A stretch of 40,355 nucleotides of DNA from Bacillota bacterium. Lineage in GTDB: Bacteria > Bacillota > Clostridia > Christensenellales > Aristaeellaceae. The notes beneath the pieces are model-generated. The model made no database searches. It was not told the origin of the DNA and was given only the letters and a program-made list of their open reading frames with translations. Each line of letters opens with the position of its first letter. The stretch's first letter is position 1. This document shows positions 25,336 through 33,506 of this stretch, piece by piece. The position numbers and the translations under genes are program-made. The stretch is taken from assembly GCA_023413135.1 (NCBI GenBank), contig JAEZQK010000024.1:1-40355 (forward strand). The letters run 5' to 3'.

Positions 25336-26292
25336 ATGATTAATATGGCACCGCCAAAGAAGGCGAAACTGCCAAGCAACGTAAGGCATGCAAGGCGCGT
25401 AAACTATTTAAGGCGCACCTGGATGCTCTATCTGATGCTGGTTCTGCCCATAGCCTTCTTTATCATATTCCGCTATATACCTATGACGAACCTGGCTATT
25501 GCCTTCAAGGATTACAACATGTTCAAGGGCGTGTGGAATTCGCCTTGGGTTGGGTTCAAGTGGTTTCAAAAGGCTTTTAACACGCGGGATTTCTGGTACG
25601 CCGTACGCAATACCGTCACGCTGAACCTGCTGGACCTTTTGGTTAGTTTCCCGACGCCGGTTATGCTGGCCATCATTCTCAACGAGCTTGCTTTCAGGCG
25701 CTTCAAAAGGATCACACAGACGATCGTCTATCTGCCGCACTTTTTGTCCTGGATCATTATCAGCGGCTTTGCGCTGCAGTTGTTTGCGCCAAATACGGGC
25801 CTGGTCAATATATACCTTGCCCAGAAGGGGCGCCCCGTCATCGATTTTCTAGGTGCTTCCAACCTGTGGGTGGCAACCTACATTGGGCTGGGGCTTTGGC
25901 AGAGTGTGGGCTGGAATACCATCATCTATCTGGCCGCTATCACGGGAATCAACCCGGAACAGTATGAGGCAGCCGAAGTCGACGGCGCTTCCCGCATCCG
26001 TAAAATGTGGCACGTCACACTGCCCGGGCTTCGCCCCACCATTGTAATACTGCTGATTTTAAGCCTGGGCCGTATCCTGGGCAGCGAATTCGACCGCCCC
26101 TACGCCATGCGCAACCCGCTGGTGACCGGCGTGGCGGACGTGATCAGCACCTACGTCTACCGCGTAGGCATCCGTTCCAACCAGTTCTCCCTAGCGGCGG
26201 CGGTAGGATTTTTTCAATCCGTGATTTGCGTACTCTTCCTGGTGACGGCCAACACGTTTGCCAAGCGCTCAGGTGAGCGCGGCATATGGTAA
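25336..26292 (+). CDS. ABC sugar permease of importer 2 (LplB-type)
   Basis: A 318-residue permease with about six helices. GGAGGTG lies 5 bases before the ATG. Family wording: 'MLYLMLVLPIAFFIIFRYIPMTNLAIAFKDYNMFKGVWNSPWVGFKWFQKAF', 'TIVYLPHFLSWIIISGF', the EAA loop 'YEAAEVDGASRIRKMWHVTLPGLRP', and 'EFDRPYAMRNPLV'. It is a paralogue of the permease at 16175, and resembles the LplB proteins found beside aguA in Paenibacillus aldouronate-utilisation clusters. That and its place directly behind aguA make aldouronic acids the best guess for its substrate. Confidence 0.9.
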   Translation: MINMAPPKKAKLPSNVRHARRVNYLRRTWMLYLMLVLPIAFFIIFRYIPMTNLAIAFKDYNMFKGVWNSPWVGFKWFQKAFNTRDFWYAVRNTVTLNLLDLLVSFPTPVMLAIILNELAFRRFKRITQTIVYLPHFLSWIIISGFALQLFAPNTGLVNIYLAQKGRPVIDFLGASNLWVATYIGLGLWQSVGWNTIIYLAAITGINPEQYEAAEVDGASRIRKMWHVTLPGLRPTIVILLILSLGRILGSEFDRPYAMRNPLVTGVADVISTYVYRVGIRSNQFSLAAAVGFFQSVICVLFLVTANTFAKRSGERGIW

Positions 26293-26304
26293 GGGGGGAG
26301 CGGT

Positions 26305-27177
26305 ATGGTCAAATCCACACGGACAAAAGTTATCGATTTGCTGATCGCCCTGTTTTGCCTTTTGCTTATCTTTATCTGCCTGCTTCCCCTGCTGAACGTC
26401 CTCTCCCGCTCCTTAAGCTCCGACCAGGCGCTCATCAAGCGGCAGGTATTGCTCTGGCCGGTGGAGTTCACTTTTGAATCGTATTACTATGTCTTGAAGG
26501 ACGCTGCGTTTTCCCATTCCCTGTGGTGGACAGCATTTTTAACGGTGATATGCACCTGCGTGTCCATGATTATGACCATTCTTTGTGCCTACCCTTTGAC
26601 CTATGACAACCTGAAGGGTAAAAAAATCATCAACACCATCATCATCATGACGATGTACTTCAGCGCGGGAACCATTCCCAACTACATCCTGATGAAGAAT
26701 CTGGACCTTCTCAACAAACCCCTTGTTCTGATCATCCCCAACTGCCTGAGCGTTTTCAATATGATCATACTGCGCAGCTTTTTCTACTCGATCCCCGAAA
26801 GCCTGAAGGAATCGGCGGAGTTGGACGGAGCCAATCCCTTCATTGTGCTCATCCGCATCTACCTGCCGCTGTCCACCTCTGCACTGGCGACGCTGGCGCT
26901 GTTTTATGCGGTGGGCCGGTGGAACGGCTTTTCCGACGCGCTGATGTACATGACAACACCGCAATATGCTCCCATCCAGCTTAAACTCTACAATATCATC
27001 AACAACCTGTCGGCCATCGACACGGCGCAGGTAGAGGGTTCCGCGACCTCCCCGACGGTCAGCGAGGGACTCAAGGCGGCCAGCGTGATGTTTGCCACGA
27101 TCCCTATCCTCATCGTTTATCCCTGGCTGCAAAGATATTTCATTTCCGGTGTCACCATTGGCGCAGTGAAAGGGTGA
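26305..27177 (+). CDS. ABC sugar permease of importer 2 (YtcP/LplC-type)
   Basis: A 290-residue second permease with AAGGGGGGAG upstream of the ATG, 12 bases after the previous stop. The N-terminal helix reads 'LLIALFCLLLIFICLLPLLNVLSRSLSS', the EAA loop 'PESLKESAELDGANPFIVLIRIYLPL', and the C terminus 'PWLQRYFISGVTIGAVKG', the YtcP-type ending also found in the permease at 17190. It forms the translocation pore with its partner. No ATPase gene is linked; an MsmX-like shared ATPase is expected elsewhere in the genome. Confidence 0.9.
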   Translation: MVKSTRTKVIDLLIALFCLLLIFICLLPLLNVLSRSLSSDQALIKRQVLLWPVEFTFESYYYVLKDAAFSHSLWWTAFLTVICTCVSMIMTILCAYPLTYDNLKGKKIINTIIIMTMYFSAGTIPNYILMKNLDLLNKPLVLIIPNCLSVFNMIILRSFFYSIPESLKESAELDGANPFIVLIRIYLPLSTSALATLALFYAVGRWNGFSDALMYMTTPQYAPIQLKLYNIINNLSAIDTAQVEGSATSPTVSEGLKAASVMFATIPILIVYPWLQRYFISGVTIGAVKG

Positions 27178-27232
27178 TTCCCTTTTACATAGTCGTTGCA
27201 CCCCATATTCACAATAAAAAGGAGGCTATCAA

Positions 27233-28813
27233 ATGGTACGTAGGTTTCTCTCTCTGGTATTGGTCGTTGCCATGATGCTCATGCTCATTCCAAGCGCGTT
27301 TGCATCGGGCGAAGCGAAAGCCCTTCCCGAGTACAGTGAGATTACGGTGGAAGTCTTCGACCGCGGCAACGTAGGCGGCACCGATCCCACCAACAACTAC
27401 TACACCGATTGGATCAAGAAAAAGGCACTGGAAGAGCTGAACATCGGCGTCACTTTCGTGGCGGTTTCCCGCTCGGAAGAGACGACACAGCTGAACAACC
27501 TGATGGCCGCAGGAACCGCTCCGGACATCTCCTTCACCTACAGCGGCGAACTGATCACCAATTACAAGAGCCAGGGCGGTATCCTCAACCTGACTCCCTA
27601 TATCGAGGAATTCCTGCCCGACCTGAAGGCCTTCCTGGGCCCGGACTTGGCGCTGCCCGGCAGGGATATGATCTACCGCAATCAGGACCAGACAACAAGC
27701 GAAACCTTCTCCATCCCCGCCCGGCGCATGAATGTGGCCCAGAATGTGACCTTCATCCGCAAGGACTGGCTGGATAAGCTGGGTCTGGAACTGCCCAAGA
27801 CCACAGAGGAATTTGTGGAAGCTTTGAGGCAGTTCAAGGAAAAGGATCCCGGCAATGTGGGCAAGGACAAGGTTATTCCCTTCACCATGACCCGCGATGT
27901 GCGCTGGCGCGCCAGCACGCTGCTGGATTCCTTCATCGATCCTAACCTCACTGACAAGGATCGCTGGATCAACAGCGTATCCGACCGTAACTTCCTGCAG
28001 CCCGGTTATAAAGAAGGCTTCCGTATGCTGAACCAGATGTATAACGAAGGGCTGATCGATCCTGAATTCGCGCTCTACAACGATGACACCGGCAGCGACA
28101 ACCTCATCAAGAGCGGCGTCGTGGGCGCCTTCATCCACAACTGGGATCAGGCGTTCCGTGATACCCCGGGCCATTTGAGAGACCTGAAGGTGAACGTGCC
28201 CGACGCTGAGATCGTGGCCTGCGACCCGTTTGTGAACGCCGCCGGCAAGACCGCCAAGGGCATGTACGACGCAGCCGGCCTGAACTTCTTTATCCCCTCC
28301 TTCAGCAAGAACCCGGAAGGCGCGCTGCGTTACGCCAACTGGATCTCCAAGTTCGAGAACCGGTACTATCTGCAGGTCGGCGATGAGGGCGTGACCCATG
28401 AAGTGATCAACGGTGTTCCCAAGCTGAAGACTGTTGAAGGCGAGAAGATCATGAATTCCGCCCAGAACATTGACTATACCTTCGTGATCAATGGCTTGGA
28501 TGTGGGTGATCCCGAAAAGTATTCCCAGGCGCTGGCTAATTCCTACAATGTTGATCCGCAACTGATCATGGACGCCTATGCCTACGCCACGAAGGACGGC
28601 CGTCCGGCAATCATCGTGCCGGTAGTTATCGAGTCTGCAGGCCCCGTCAACGAGACGCTGATCGACAAGGGCTTGACACTTATGTCCCAAGCTGTGACCG
28701 CCAAACCCGAAGAGTTTGACAAGGTCTGGGACGAAGGCATTGCCGACTGGCTCGCTTCCGGCGCACAGGACGTTGTGAATGAACGTGCCGAAAAGTACAT
28801 TGAGGTCAAGTAA
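27233..28813 (+). CDS. Extracellular sugar-binding protein of importer 2 (LplA-type)
   Basis: A 526-residue solute-binding protein, last gene of the aguA operon. AAAAGGAGG precedes the ATG. Signal peptide 'FLSLVLVVAMMLMLIPSAFA-SG' without a lipobox cysteine, as in the first binding protein. Mature wording 'EITVEVFDRGNVGGTDPTNNYYTDWIKKKALEELNIGVTFV' and 'AGTAPDISFTYSGELI' is typical of LplA. It is clearly divergent from the 551-residue protein at 14435, so the two importers probably prefer different oligosaccharides. The 55-base gap from the permease has a good ribosome site and no terminator. A strong hairpin ends the transcript at 28866. Confidence 0.9.
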   Translation: MVRRFLSLVLVVAMMLMLIPSAFASGEAKALPEYSEITVEVFDRGNVGGTDPTNNYYTDWIKKKALEELNIGVTFVAVSRSEETTQLNNLMAAGTAPDISFTYSGELITNYKSQGGILNLTPYIEEFLPDLKAFLGPDLALPGRDMIYRNQDQTTSETFSIPARRMNVAQNVTFIRKDWLDKLGLELPKTTEEFVEALRQFKEKDPGNVGKDKVIPFTMTRDVRWRASTLLDSFIDPNLTDKDRWINSVSDRNFLQPGYKEGFRMLNQMYNEGLIDPEFALYNDDTGSDNLIKSGVVGAFIHNWDQAFRDTPGHLRDLKVNVPDAEIVACDPFVNAAGKTAKGMYDAAGLNFFIPSFSKNPEGALRYANWISKFENRYYLQVGDEGVTHEVINGVPKLKTVEGEKIMNSAQNIDYTFVINGLDVGDPEKYSQALANSYNVDPQLIMDAYAYATKDGRPAIIVPVVIESAGPVNETLIDKGLTLMSQAVTAKPEEFDKVWDEGIADWLASGAQDVVNERAEKYIEVK

Positions 28814-28865
28814 CGCGGCTTAAGCAGCGCAGCAGCGTGCCAAGCATTTTTGATACGCTGCAGAG

Positions 28866-28904
28866 GAATGGTCTTTGCGGCAGATGCCGCAAAGACCATT
28901 CTTT
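28866..28904 (+). terminator. Strong hairpin terminator of the aguA/importer 2 operon
   Basis: A perfect 16-base stem (28866-28881 with 28886-28901), loop AGAT, followed by TTTC. The short T run makes it less than textbook, but the stem is very stable. Confidence 0.7.
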
Positions 28905-28922
28905 CTGGTGATAGAACATACG

Positions 28923-28931
28923 TGATATAAT
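28923..28931 (+). promoter_or_regulatory. Extended -10 promoter of the esterase gene
   Basis: TGATATAAT: a perfect TATAAT (28926-28931) with an extended -10 TG. No good -35 is present. It lies just after the terminator and about 90 bases before the start codon. Confidence 0.4.
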
Positions 28932-29022
28932 AAACAAGGGATCAGGCGAGGCAGCAAACCGTTGACTGCATAGGTGCATCTCCTATAGACTCCTTCGAAA
29001 AACTTTGGAAAGAATGATCCGG

Positions 29023-30558
29023 ATGAGCGTTCAGCTTCCTTTATTGATAGCGAGCGGCATGGTGCTCCAGCGAAACGCACAAATAGAGCTCTGGGGTACG
29101 GCGGATGAACATGTGACCGTCACCTTCCTTGAGCGGGAATATCACGCAGCCCCGGATGCTTTGGGCCGCTGGACAGTGACACTGAACGATTTGCCGCCCG
29201 GCGGGCCATACAGGCTGACCATCAATGATGTTTTCCTAAACGATGTATACATCGGGGATGTCTTTTTGTGCTCCGGGCAGTCGAATATGCAGATCCCCAT
29301 GCGGCGCGTCAAGCATATGTACCCCGAAGAGTTGCAATGCCCGAACACCGGCATTCATCAATTCACCGTGCCGCAGCGGGTTAACTTCCATGCGCCGCAG
29401 AACGATTTGGAGGGCGGCGGCTGGGTGGCCGCTTCTCCTGAGACGATTGATGAATTCTCGGCGGTGGGATATTTCTTTGCCAAGCGGCTGTATGAGCGGT
29501 ATCACGTCCCCGTCGGATTGATCCTCTCCGCCATTGGTGGTACGCCCATCCATGCCTGGATGAGCCGGGAAGCGCTGAATGGCTTTCCTGAGCTTCTTCA
29601 GGAAGCGGACCTGTGTTCGGATGACGCTTACGTGGCCCGGGTGCAGGCGGGGGACGCATCAAGTACCGGGCGTTTCTTTGGTCAAATCAATCAAGCGGAT
29701 CCCGGGCTTCATGAAAAATGGTATGCGCCGGAGTATGACGACAGCGGCTGGGAAAAGCGCCCGCTTTTGACGCCCTGGACGGGAACCGGCTCCATATGGC
29801 TGCGCAAGACGGTGGAAGTCCCGCCGGCGCTTGCCGGGAAGAAGGCGACGCTGTTTCTGGGAACGGTGATCGACTGGGATACGGTCTATGTGAACGGAGA
29901 GGCGGTGGGCGGTACCACCTACCGGTATCCGCCCCGGGAGTATGCGGTGCCATCGCTGCCCGGAGGGCGCTGCGTGATAACAATCCGCGTCATCAGCAAG
30001 GATGGCGGCTGCTTCACCCCGGGCAAGCAGTACCTGCTCACCACCGAGGCAGGATCGTTCAACCTAAACGGCGAATGGCGGTTCCGCCGCGGCGGGCATG
30101 GTGTTCCCCCGGAGCCTGAGACTTACTTTCATTATAAACCCACGGGGCTGTTTGGCGGCATGATCGCGCCGCTGAAACGCTATGCCATCAGGGCCGTACT
30201 CTGGTATCAGGGCGAATCGGATGCCGGAAATCCCCGGCGGTATGCCGAGAAATTTTCAGCGTTGGTACGTACCTGGCGGGCGGATTGGGGATATGAGCTC
30301 CCGTTTTTGTTTGTGGAGCTGCCCCATTGGGAAGGCGGCCCGGATTGGGATTTACTCCGGCAGCAGCAATGGCAGTCACTTGGCATCCCAAGAACAGCCA
30401 TGGCGGCGGCGTTTGATCTGGGCGAGCACAACGACCTGCACCCCCAAAACAAGCAGACGGTGGGCGACCGGCTGGCCCGGTGCGCCATGCGGGTGGTGTA
30501 TGGCGAGGTATTGCCGCCGTCACCTTTTGAAGTTGTAGGGCATTATGTTAGCCTTTAA
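29023..30558 (+). CDS. SGNH-type acetylesterase (sialate O-acetylesterase / acetylxylan esterase-like)
   Basis: A 511-residue esterase of the SASA (PF03629) type. The nucleophile block 'GDVFLCSGQSNM' (Ser87 in GQSNM) and the C-terminal 'NDLHPQNKQTVGDRLA' (Asp and His of the triad) are clear, as are 'SAIGGTPIHAWMS' and 'AVLWYQGESDAG', with a jelly-roll-like insert ('AGKKATLFLGTVIDWDTVYVNGEAVGGT'). No signal peptide. In this locus the likely job is deacetylation of imported xylan fragments before Rex and AguA act; sialate deacetylation is the alternative from family naming. Start: ATG 29023 is preferred (GGAAAG 10 bases upstream); TTG 29005 or ATG 29014 would add 6 or 3 residues. Confidence 0.8.
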   Translation: MSVQLPLLIASGMVLQRNAQIELWGTADEHVTVTFLEREYHAAPDALGRWTVTLNDLPPGGPYRLTINDVFLNDVYIGDVFLCSGQSNMQIPMRRVKHMYPEELQCPNTGIHQFTVPQRVNFHAPQNDLEGGGWVAASPETIDEFSAVGYFFAKRLYERYHVPVGLILSAIGGTPIHAWMSREALNGFPELLQEADLCSDDAYVARVQAGDASSTGRFFGQINQADPGLHEKWYAPEYDDSGWEKRPLLTPWTGTGSIWLRKTVEVPPALAGKKATLFLGTVIDWDTVYVNGEAVGGTTYRYPPREYAVPSLPGGRCVITIRVISKDGGCFTPGKQYLLTTEAGSFNLNGEWRFRRGGHGVPPEPETYFHYKPTGLFGGMIAPLKRYAIRAVLWYQGESDAGNPRRYAEKFSALVRTWRADWGYELPFLFVELPHWEGGPDWDLLRQQQWQSLGIPRTAMAAAFDLGEHNDLHPQNKQTVGDRLARCAMRVVYGEVLPPSPFEVVGHYVSL

Positions 30559-30574
30559 ATGATGCAGATCACAA

Positions 30575-30596
30575 GAGGGAGCCCATGGGCTCCCTC
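30575..30596. other. Perfect 22-base palindrome between convergent genes
   Basis: GAGGGAGCC, CATG loop, GGCTCCCTC. It could end transcripts from both sides, but there is no T run on either strand, so it is listed as a hairpin only. Confidence 0.5.
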
Positions 30597-30638
30597 AAAA
30601 CAACTTATATTCTTCTCTTGGCCCGGACAATGGACCCG

Positions 30639-32303
30639 CTATTGAGGCAGCTTATTGTAGCACTCCACCCACTCGTAGTATTTTTCGGCAATGTTGTAAT
30701 CATGCTTCAGAACGCCGCTGTTGTTGTAATATCCGGTATCCGTCATCCATCCGGTGATGGCAAAGGAAAGATGGGCCAGGCCCGTATAGTCGGCGGCATG
30801 GTAGAAGGTGAACTGGCCATGCTTGGTGTATTCGCCCGGGGCGAGGGGATGGTTATAGCCGCCCATCAGGGTATTATCCTTGGTGCTCATCTGAATAGGG
30901 TTTCCCTGTATGTCAAACCCGGTCATCTCATAGCGCACCTGCGTGATGTTCATATCGCTTTGATTTTTCAGCACGATGAATGGCTTGCCGTCCTTGATGG
31001 CGATACTGTCCACAACCACGGCATGCAGAAGGCTGCCCACATTGACATGAATGGAAGCCGTATAGCTGCCCTCTTTGGTGGTGGCCGTAACCGTGCAGCG
31101 GCCCCACTTGTGGCCAAAGACCTTTGCCCGAGTGGAGGTGCCTTCCACAGTGGCGATGCTCTCATCGCTGCTGATCCAGGTCACTTCGCCCTTCAAGGCG
31201 TTTTTAGGCTCCATGGCAGCGGTGATGGTAGTATAGCAATTCACCCCGACACGCACATCCGGTTTCGAAAAGTGGATCCCGGTTGGAGGCTGGGTGACCT
31301 GCACCGGTATGCTGCCCTTCTTTTTGCTGCCGTCCGCCGCCGTGGCCGTGATCGTGACCTTGCCGGCCTTGATCCCCGTGACAACACCATTTTCATCCAC
31401 CGTTGCGACTTTGTTGTTGGAGGATTTGTAGGTGACCTGCTTTAAGGAGGCGTTCTCCGGCTCAAAGGCGATTTCTGTGGGAAGTGTCTGCCCTACGTTC
31501 ACCGTTTTCGATTCCGCAAAGAGGGTGAGCTTCTTTATTGGAATGGTGACGGTTGCGGCCTGGTCGGGCTCTTGTGCGTGGGAAGAAGCATCCAGGAAAT
31601 CCAAGGCCGGCAATTTCACACCTTCAAGGGTCACTTTCTTATCCGCATCCACATGGAACGTAAAGGCTTTTGTCTCGGCGGCTGCCGCATCCGTATCCCA
31701 GGGCTGTTTATAGGTGAAGGTCGCCGTGACATCTCCGGGCGCCACGGCCTCAAAAATCCAGGTGTGTATGCCACCGGCGCCTACTAATTCCATTGGGTTA
31801 GCGTCGGGCGCGTATTGGTTGGAAACCTCGGAGAGAATGCCATCCTCGCTGAGCGTATAGCTCCAATCAAACCCTGTCGTCGGGTTACCGGCTAAAGCTA
31901 TCGTCACATCGTTGCCGCCCAAATCCACCGTGCTTAGCAAGGCCGCTTGCCCGGCCGCGTCCACGCGGTACGTATAGCTGACCACCTGCGCCGGCGCCGT
32001 TTCCGTATCCCAGGGCTGGGCATACACGAAGCTTAACGTGACGTCGCCTTCGGCCACGCCTTCAAAGGTCCAAACATGCGTGCCGCCGGCGCCTTCCAAA
32101 TTCCCGGCGCGCTCATCCGCCTTGTACTCGTTTTTAACCTCACGCAGGACGCCATCCTTGCTGAATGCATAACTCCACAAAAAGCCCGTCGTCGGGTTCT
32201 CCGCAAGGGAAACTGTCACCGTCCTGTTTTCCGTGCCTTCCATGGCCGCAAGGCCGGGCAGCATCATCAGAAGCACCAGAAGCAAAGACATCCATTTCTT
32301 CAT
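30639..32303 (-). CDS. Secreted double chagasin-like protease inhibitor with Ig-like domains
   Basis: A 554-residue exported protein. Signal peptide about 1-20. Two tandem chagasin-family (inhibitor I42) domains follow: about 25-115 with 'NPTTGFLW', 'GAGGTHVW' and 'QPWDTE', and about 125-220 with 'NPTTGFDW', 'GAGGIHTW' and 'QPWDTD'. These are the three loops with which chagasin blocks papain-type cysteine proteases. Then come two bacterial Ig-like (Big_2-type) domains (about 252-336 and 340-422) and a C-terminal domain (425-554) of unknown fold. No LPXTG motif or membrane helix. AAGGAGG precedes the ATG. It lies 30 bases behind the small membrane peptide gene and shares its upstream region. 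It may protect the cell surface from host or competitor proteases or restrain the cell's own enzymes. Confidence 0.85.
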   Translation of the reverse strand: MKKWMSLLLVLLMMLPGLAAMEGTENRTVTVSLAENPTTGFLWSYAFSKDGVLREVKNEYKADERAGNLEGAGGTHVWTFEGVAEGDVTLSFVYAQPWDTETAPAQVVSYTYRVDAAGQAALLSTVDLGGNDVTIALAGNPTTGFDWSYTLSEDGILSEVSNQYAPDANPMELVGAGGIHTWIFEAVAPGDVTATFTYKQPWDTDAAAAETKAFTFHVDADKKVTLEGVKLPALDFLDASSHAQEPDQAATVTIPIKKLTLFAESKTVNVGQTLPTEIAFEPENASLKQVTYKSSNNKVATVDENGVVTGIKAGKVTITATAADGSKKKGSIPVQVTQPPTGIHFSKPDVRVGVNCYTTITAAMEPKNALKGEVTWISSDESIATVEGTSTRAKVFGHKWGRCTVTATTKEGSYTASIHVNVGSLLHAVVVDSIAIKDGKPFIVLKNQSDMNITQVRYEMTGFDIQGNPIQMSTKDNTLMGGYNHPLAPGEYTKHGQFTFYHAADYTGLAHLSFAITGWMTDTGYYNNSGVLKHDYNIAEKYYEWVECYNKLPQ

Positions 32304-32333
32304 TTTCGTTTCCTCCTTTGTTTGAGTTCCTTA

Positions 32334-32441
32334 TCAGATACCTTTGAGCAGCCTCTTGCCAAACAAGAGTAGGAGGAGGCAAAGGATCAGTATAATGAGC
32401 GAGCATACACCGGCAACAATGCTACCGCTGTTCTTTTTCAT
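32334..32441 (-). CDS. 35-residue single-span membrane peptide
   Basis: A very short gene with a strong ribosome site (GCAGGGGGG, 7 bases before the ATG). The product begins MKKNSGSIVAGVC, continues with about 15 strongly hydrophobic residues (rich in Leu and Ile) and ends KRLLKGI. A single transmembrane helix with basic ends on both sides fits a regulatory membrane peptide, a toxin-like peptide or a small anchor. It lies 30 bases in front of the chagasin-like gene in the same orientation, downstream of the TTACGC repeat. No family is recognised. Confidence 0.55.
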   Translation of the reverse strand: MKKNSGSIVAGVCSLIILILCLLLLLFGKRLLKGI

Positions 32442-32566
32442 TATGATCCCCCCTGCTTGTTTCTCGCCGTACGCGCGCCTTAAGTATCAGCTTGCACTGC
32501 CATGCCCCGCGCCATACGCAGGCAATTCTCAAAAACAGCCTCCCGTAAGTAAAGGGTAATGCATAT

Positions 32567-32586
32567 GGCGTAACAGGGGCGTAACA
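32567..32586 (-). promoter_or_regulatory. Direct-repeat operator TTACGC x2, period 11, upstream of the inhibitor operon
   Basis: On the minus strand TTACGC occurs at 32584-32579 and 32573-32568, each in the wider word TGTTACGCC. There is no good SigA promoter nearby. Nine bases after the second repeat, TACCCT (32558-32553) could serve as a weak, activator-dependent -10. Confidence 0.45.
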
Positions 32587-32617
32587 AGCAAGTAAACCGT
32601 ATAAATCCGTCGTATTT

Positions 32618-32665
32618 TATCCTGGAAAATAAAAACAGCGCCGCTGTAAGATGATCAGCAGCGGC
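32618..32665 (-). terminator. Terminator of the kinase/SARP-like regulator operon
   Basis: Minus strand: GCCGCTG (32665-32659), 12-base loop, CAGCGGC (32646-32640), followed by GCTGTTTTTATTTT. It separates the regulator operon from the inhibitor operon. Confidence 0.7.
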
Positions 32666-32676
32666 ACGGTTTATTT

Positions 32677-33504
32677 TCATTGAATGGTCGCCCGTTTAAG
32701 CTTTGATTCCCTGGCGTATTTCAGGTTTGTCATCCTGGCGTTGGTTTCTTCCGCCCAGGAATATTCCGACATGTATTCCCCATTGTACTTGGCCGTTGTC
32801 TCCTGGTCACCCCGCAAAAAACGAAAATAGTCGCAGGCGAAGGTATCGGGGCGGATGAATTTCAAAGAGCCTTCCGCGCCCAGGATAAAGTCGATCCCGG
32901 CGCCTGCCAGTATTTCGCGCAGCCGCTTGCAGGTCATGCGGTAAAGCGCCTTCGTGTTTTCATCGTCGGGCTTGTCCTCCCAAAGCAAGGAAACCGCCTG
33001 CCTGGAGGAAATGGAGCCGCCGTTTCTGTCCACCAACAATGCCAGCAGCTCCTTGGGCTTGGGGCTGGAAATGGGATAAAGCTCGCCGTCAATATATACA
33101 TCGAAGGAGGGAATCGTTTGGATGTATACGGTTTTCTTCGGTACGCTGCGCATGCGGCGCGCCTTTTCCAGCGCCTTTTCCAGCGTATCCTTGCTGAAGG
33201 GCTTCAGGAAATATCCCAGCGCGTCCACGTGAAAGGCTTCCAGGGCATATTGATCGTACGCCGTCACAAAAAATATGCGGAGGTTTTCGTCGATCGTCTT
33301 AAGAGCCCTGGCGAGGTCGAGCCCGCGGATGCCCGGCATTTCAATATCGAGAAACGCTACGTCAAGGGCGTTTTCCTTGGCGTAATCAAGCGCATCCTCC
33401 GCCTTAAGGCAGGTGTGGGACGCTGTGATATTAGAAAGCTGTCTCGCAATGTGTTCAAATTTCTTGACCGCCAGCGGCTCGTCGTCCACATAGAGAATCC
33501 TCAT
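32677..33504 (-). CDS. Response regulator with SARP-like winged helix
   Basis: A 275-residue cytoplasmic regulator. Receiver domain 1-120: acidic pair Asp7-Asp8, phospho-acceptor Asp53 in 'AFLDIEMPG', 'FVTAYDQYALEAF' and 'YFLKPFSK'. The C-terminal part (about 130-235) is a winged-helix domain of the OmpR/SARP type ('ISSPKPKELLALLVDRNGGSISSRQAVSLLWEDKPDDENTKALYRMTCKRLREIL'). SAPR-family regulators usually add a BTAD domain and are about 380 residues; here that domain is missing or reduced to a short tail. The gene starts 2 bases after the kinase stop. Regulators with this fold bind direct repeats with an 11-base period, and such repeats occur on both sides of this pair. Confidence 0.88.
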   Translation of the reverse strand: MRILYVDDEPLAVKKFEHIARQLSNITASHTCLKAEDALDYAKENALDVAFLDIEMPGIRGLDLARALKTIDENLRIFFVTAYDQYALEAFHVDALGYFLKPFSKDTLEKALEKARRMRSVPKKTVYIQTIPSFDVYIDGELYPISSPKPKELLALLVDRNGGSISSRQAVSLLWEDKPDDENTKALYRMTCKRLREILAGAGIDFILGAEGSLKFIRPDTFACDYFRFLRGDQETTAKYNGEYMSEYSWAEETNARMTNLKYARESKLKRATIQ

Positions 33505-33506
33505 TT

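Noticed and set aside
27209..28690. 493-residue open frame on the minus strand
   Set aside because: Mirror frame of the binding-protein gene at 27233; a codon-bias by-product. The same holds for the frames at 15140-16096 (minus) and 30585-31445 (plus).
30575..30596. Textbook terminator between the esterase and inhibitor genes
   Set aside because: Perfect palindrome, but no T run on either strand; kept only as a hairpin.
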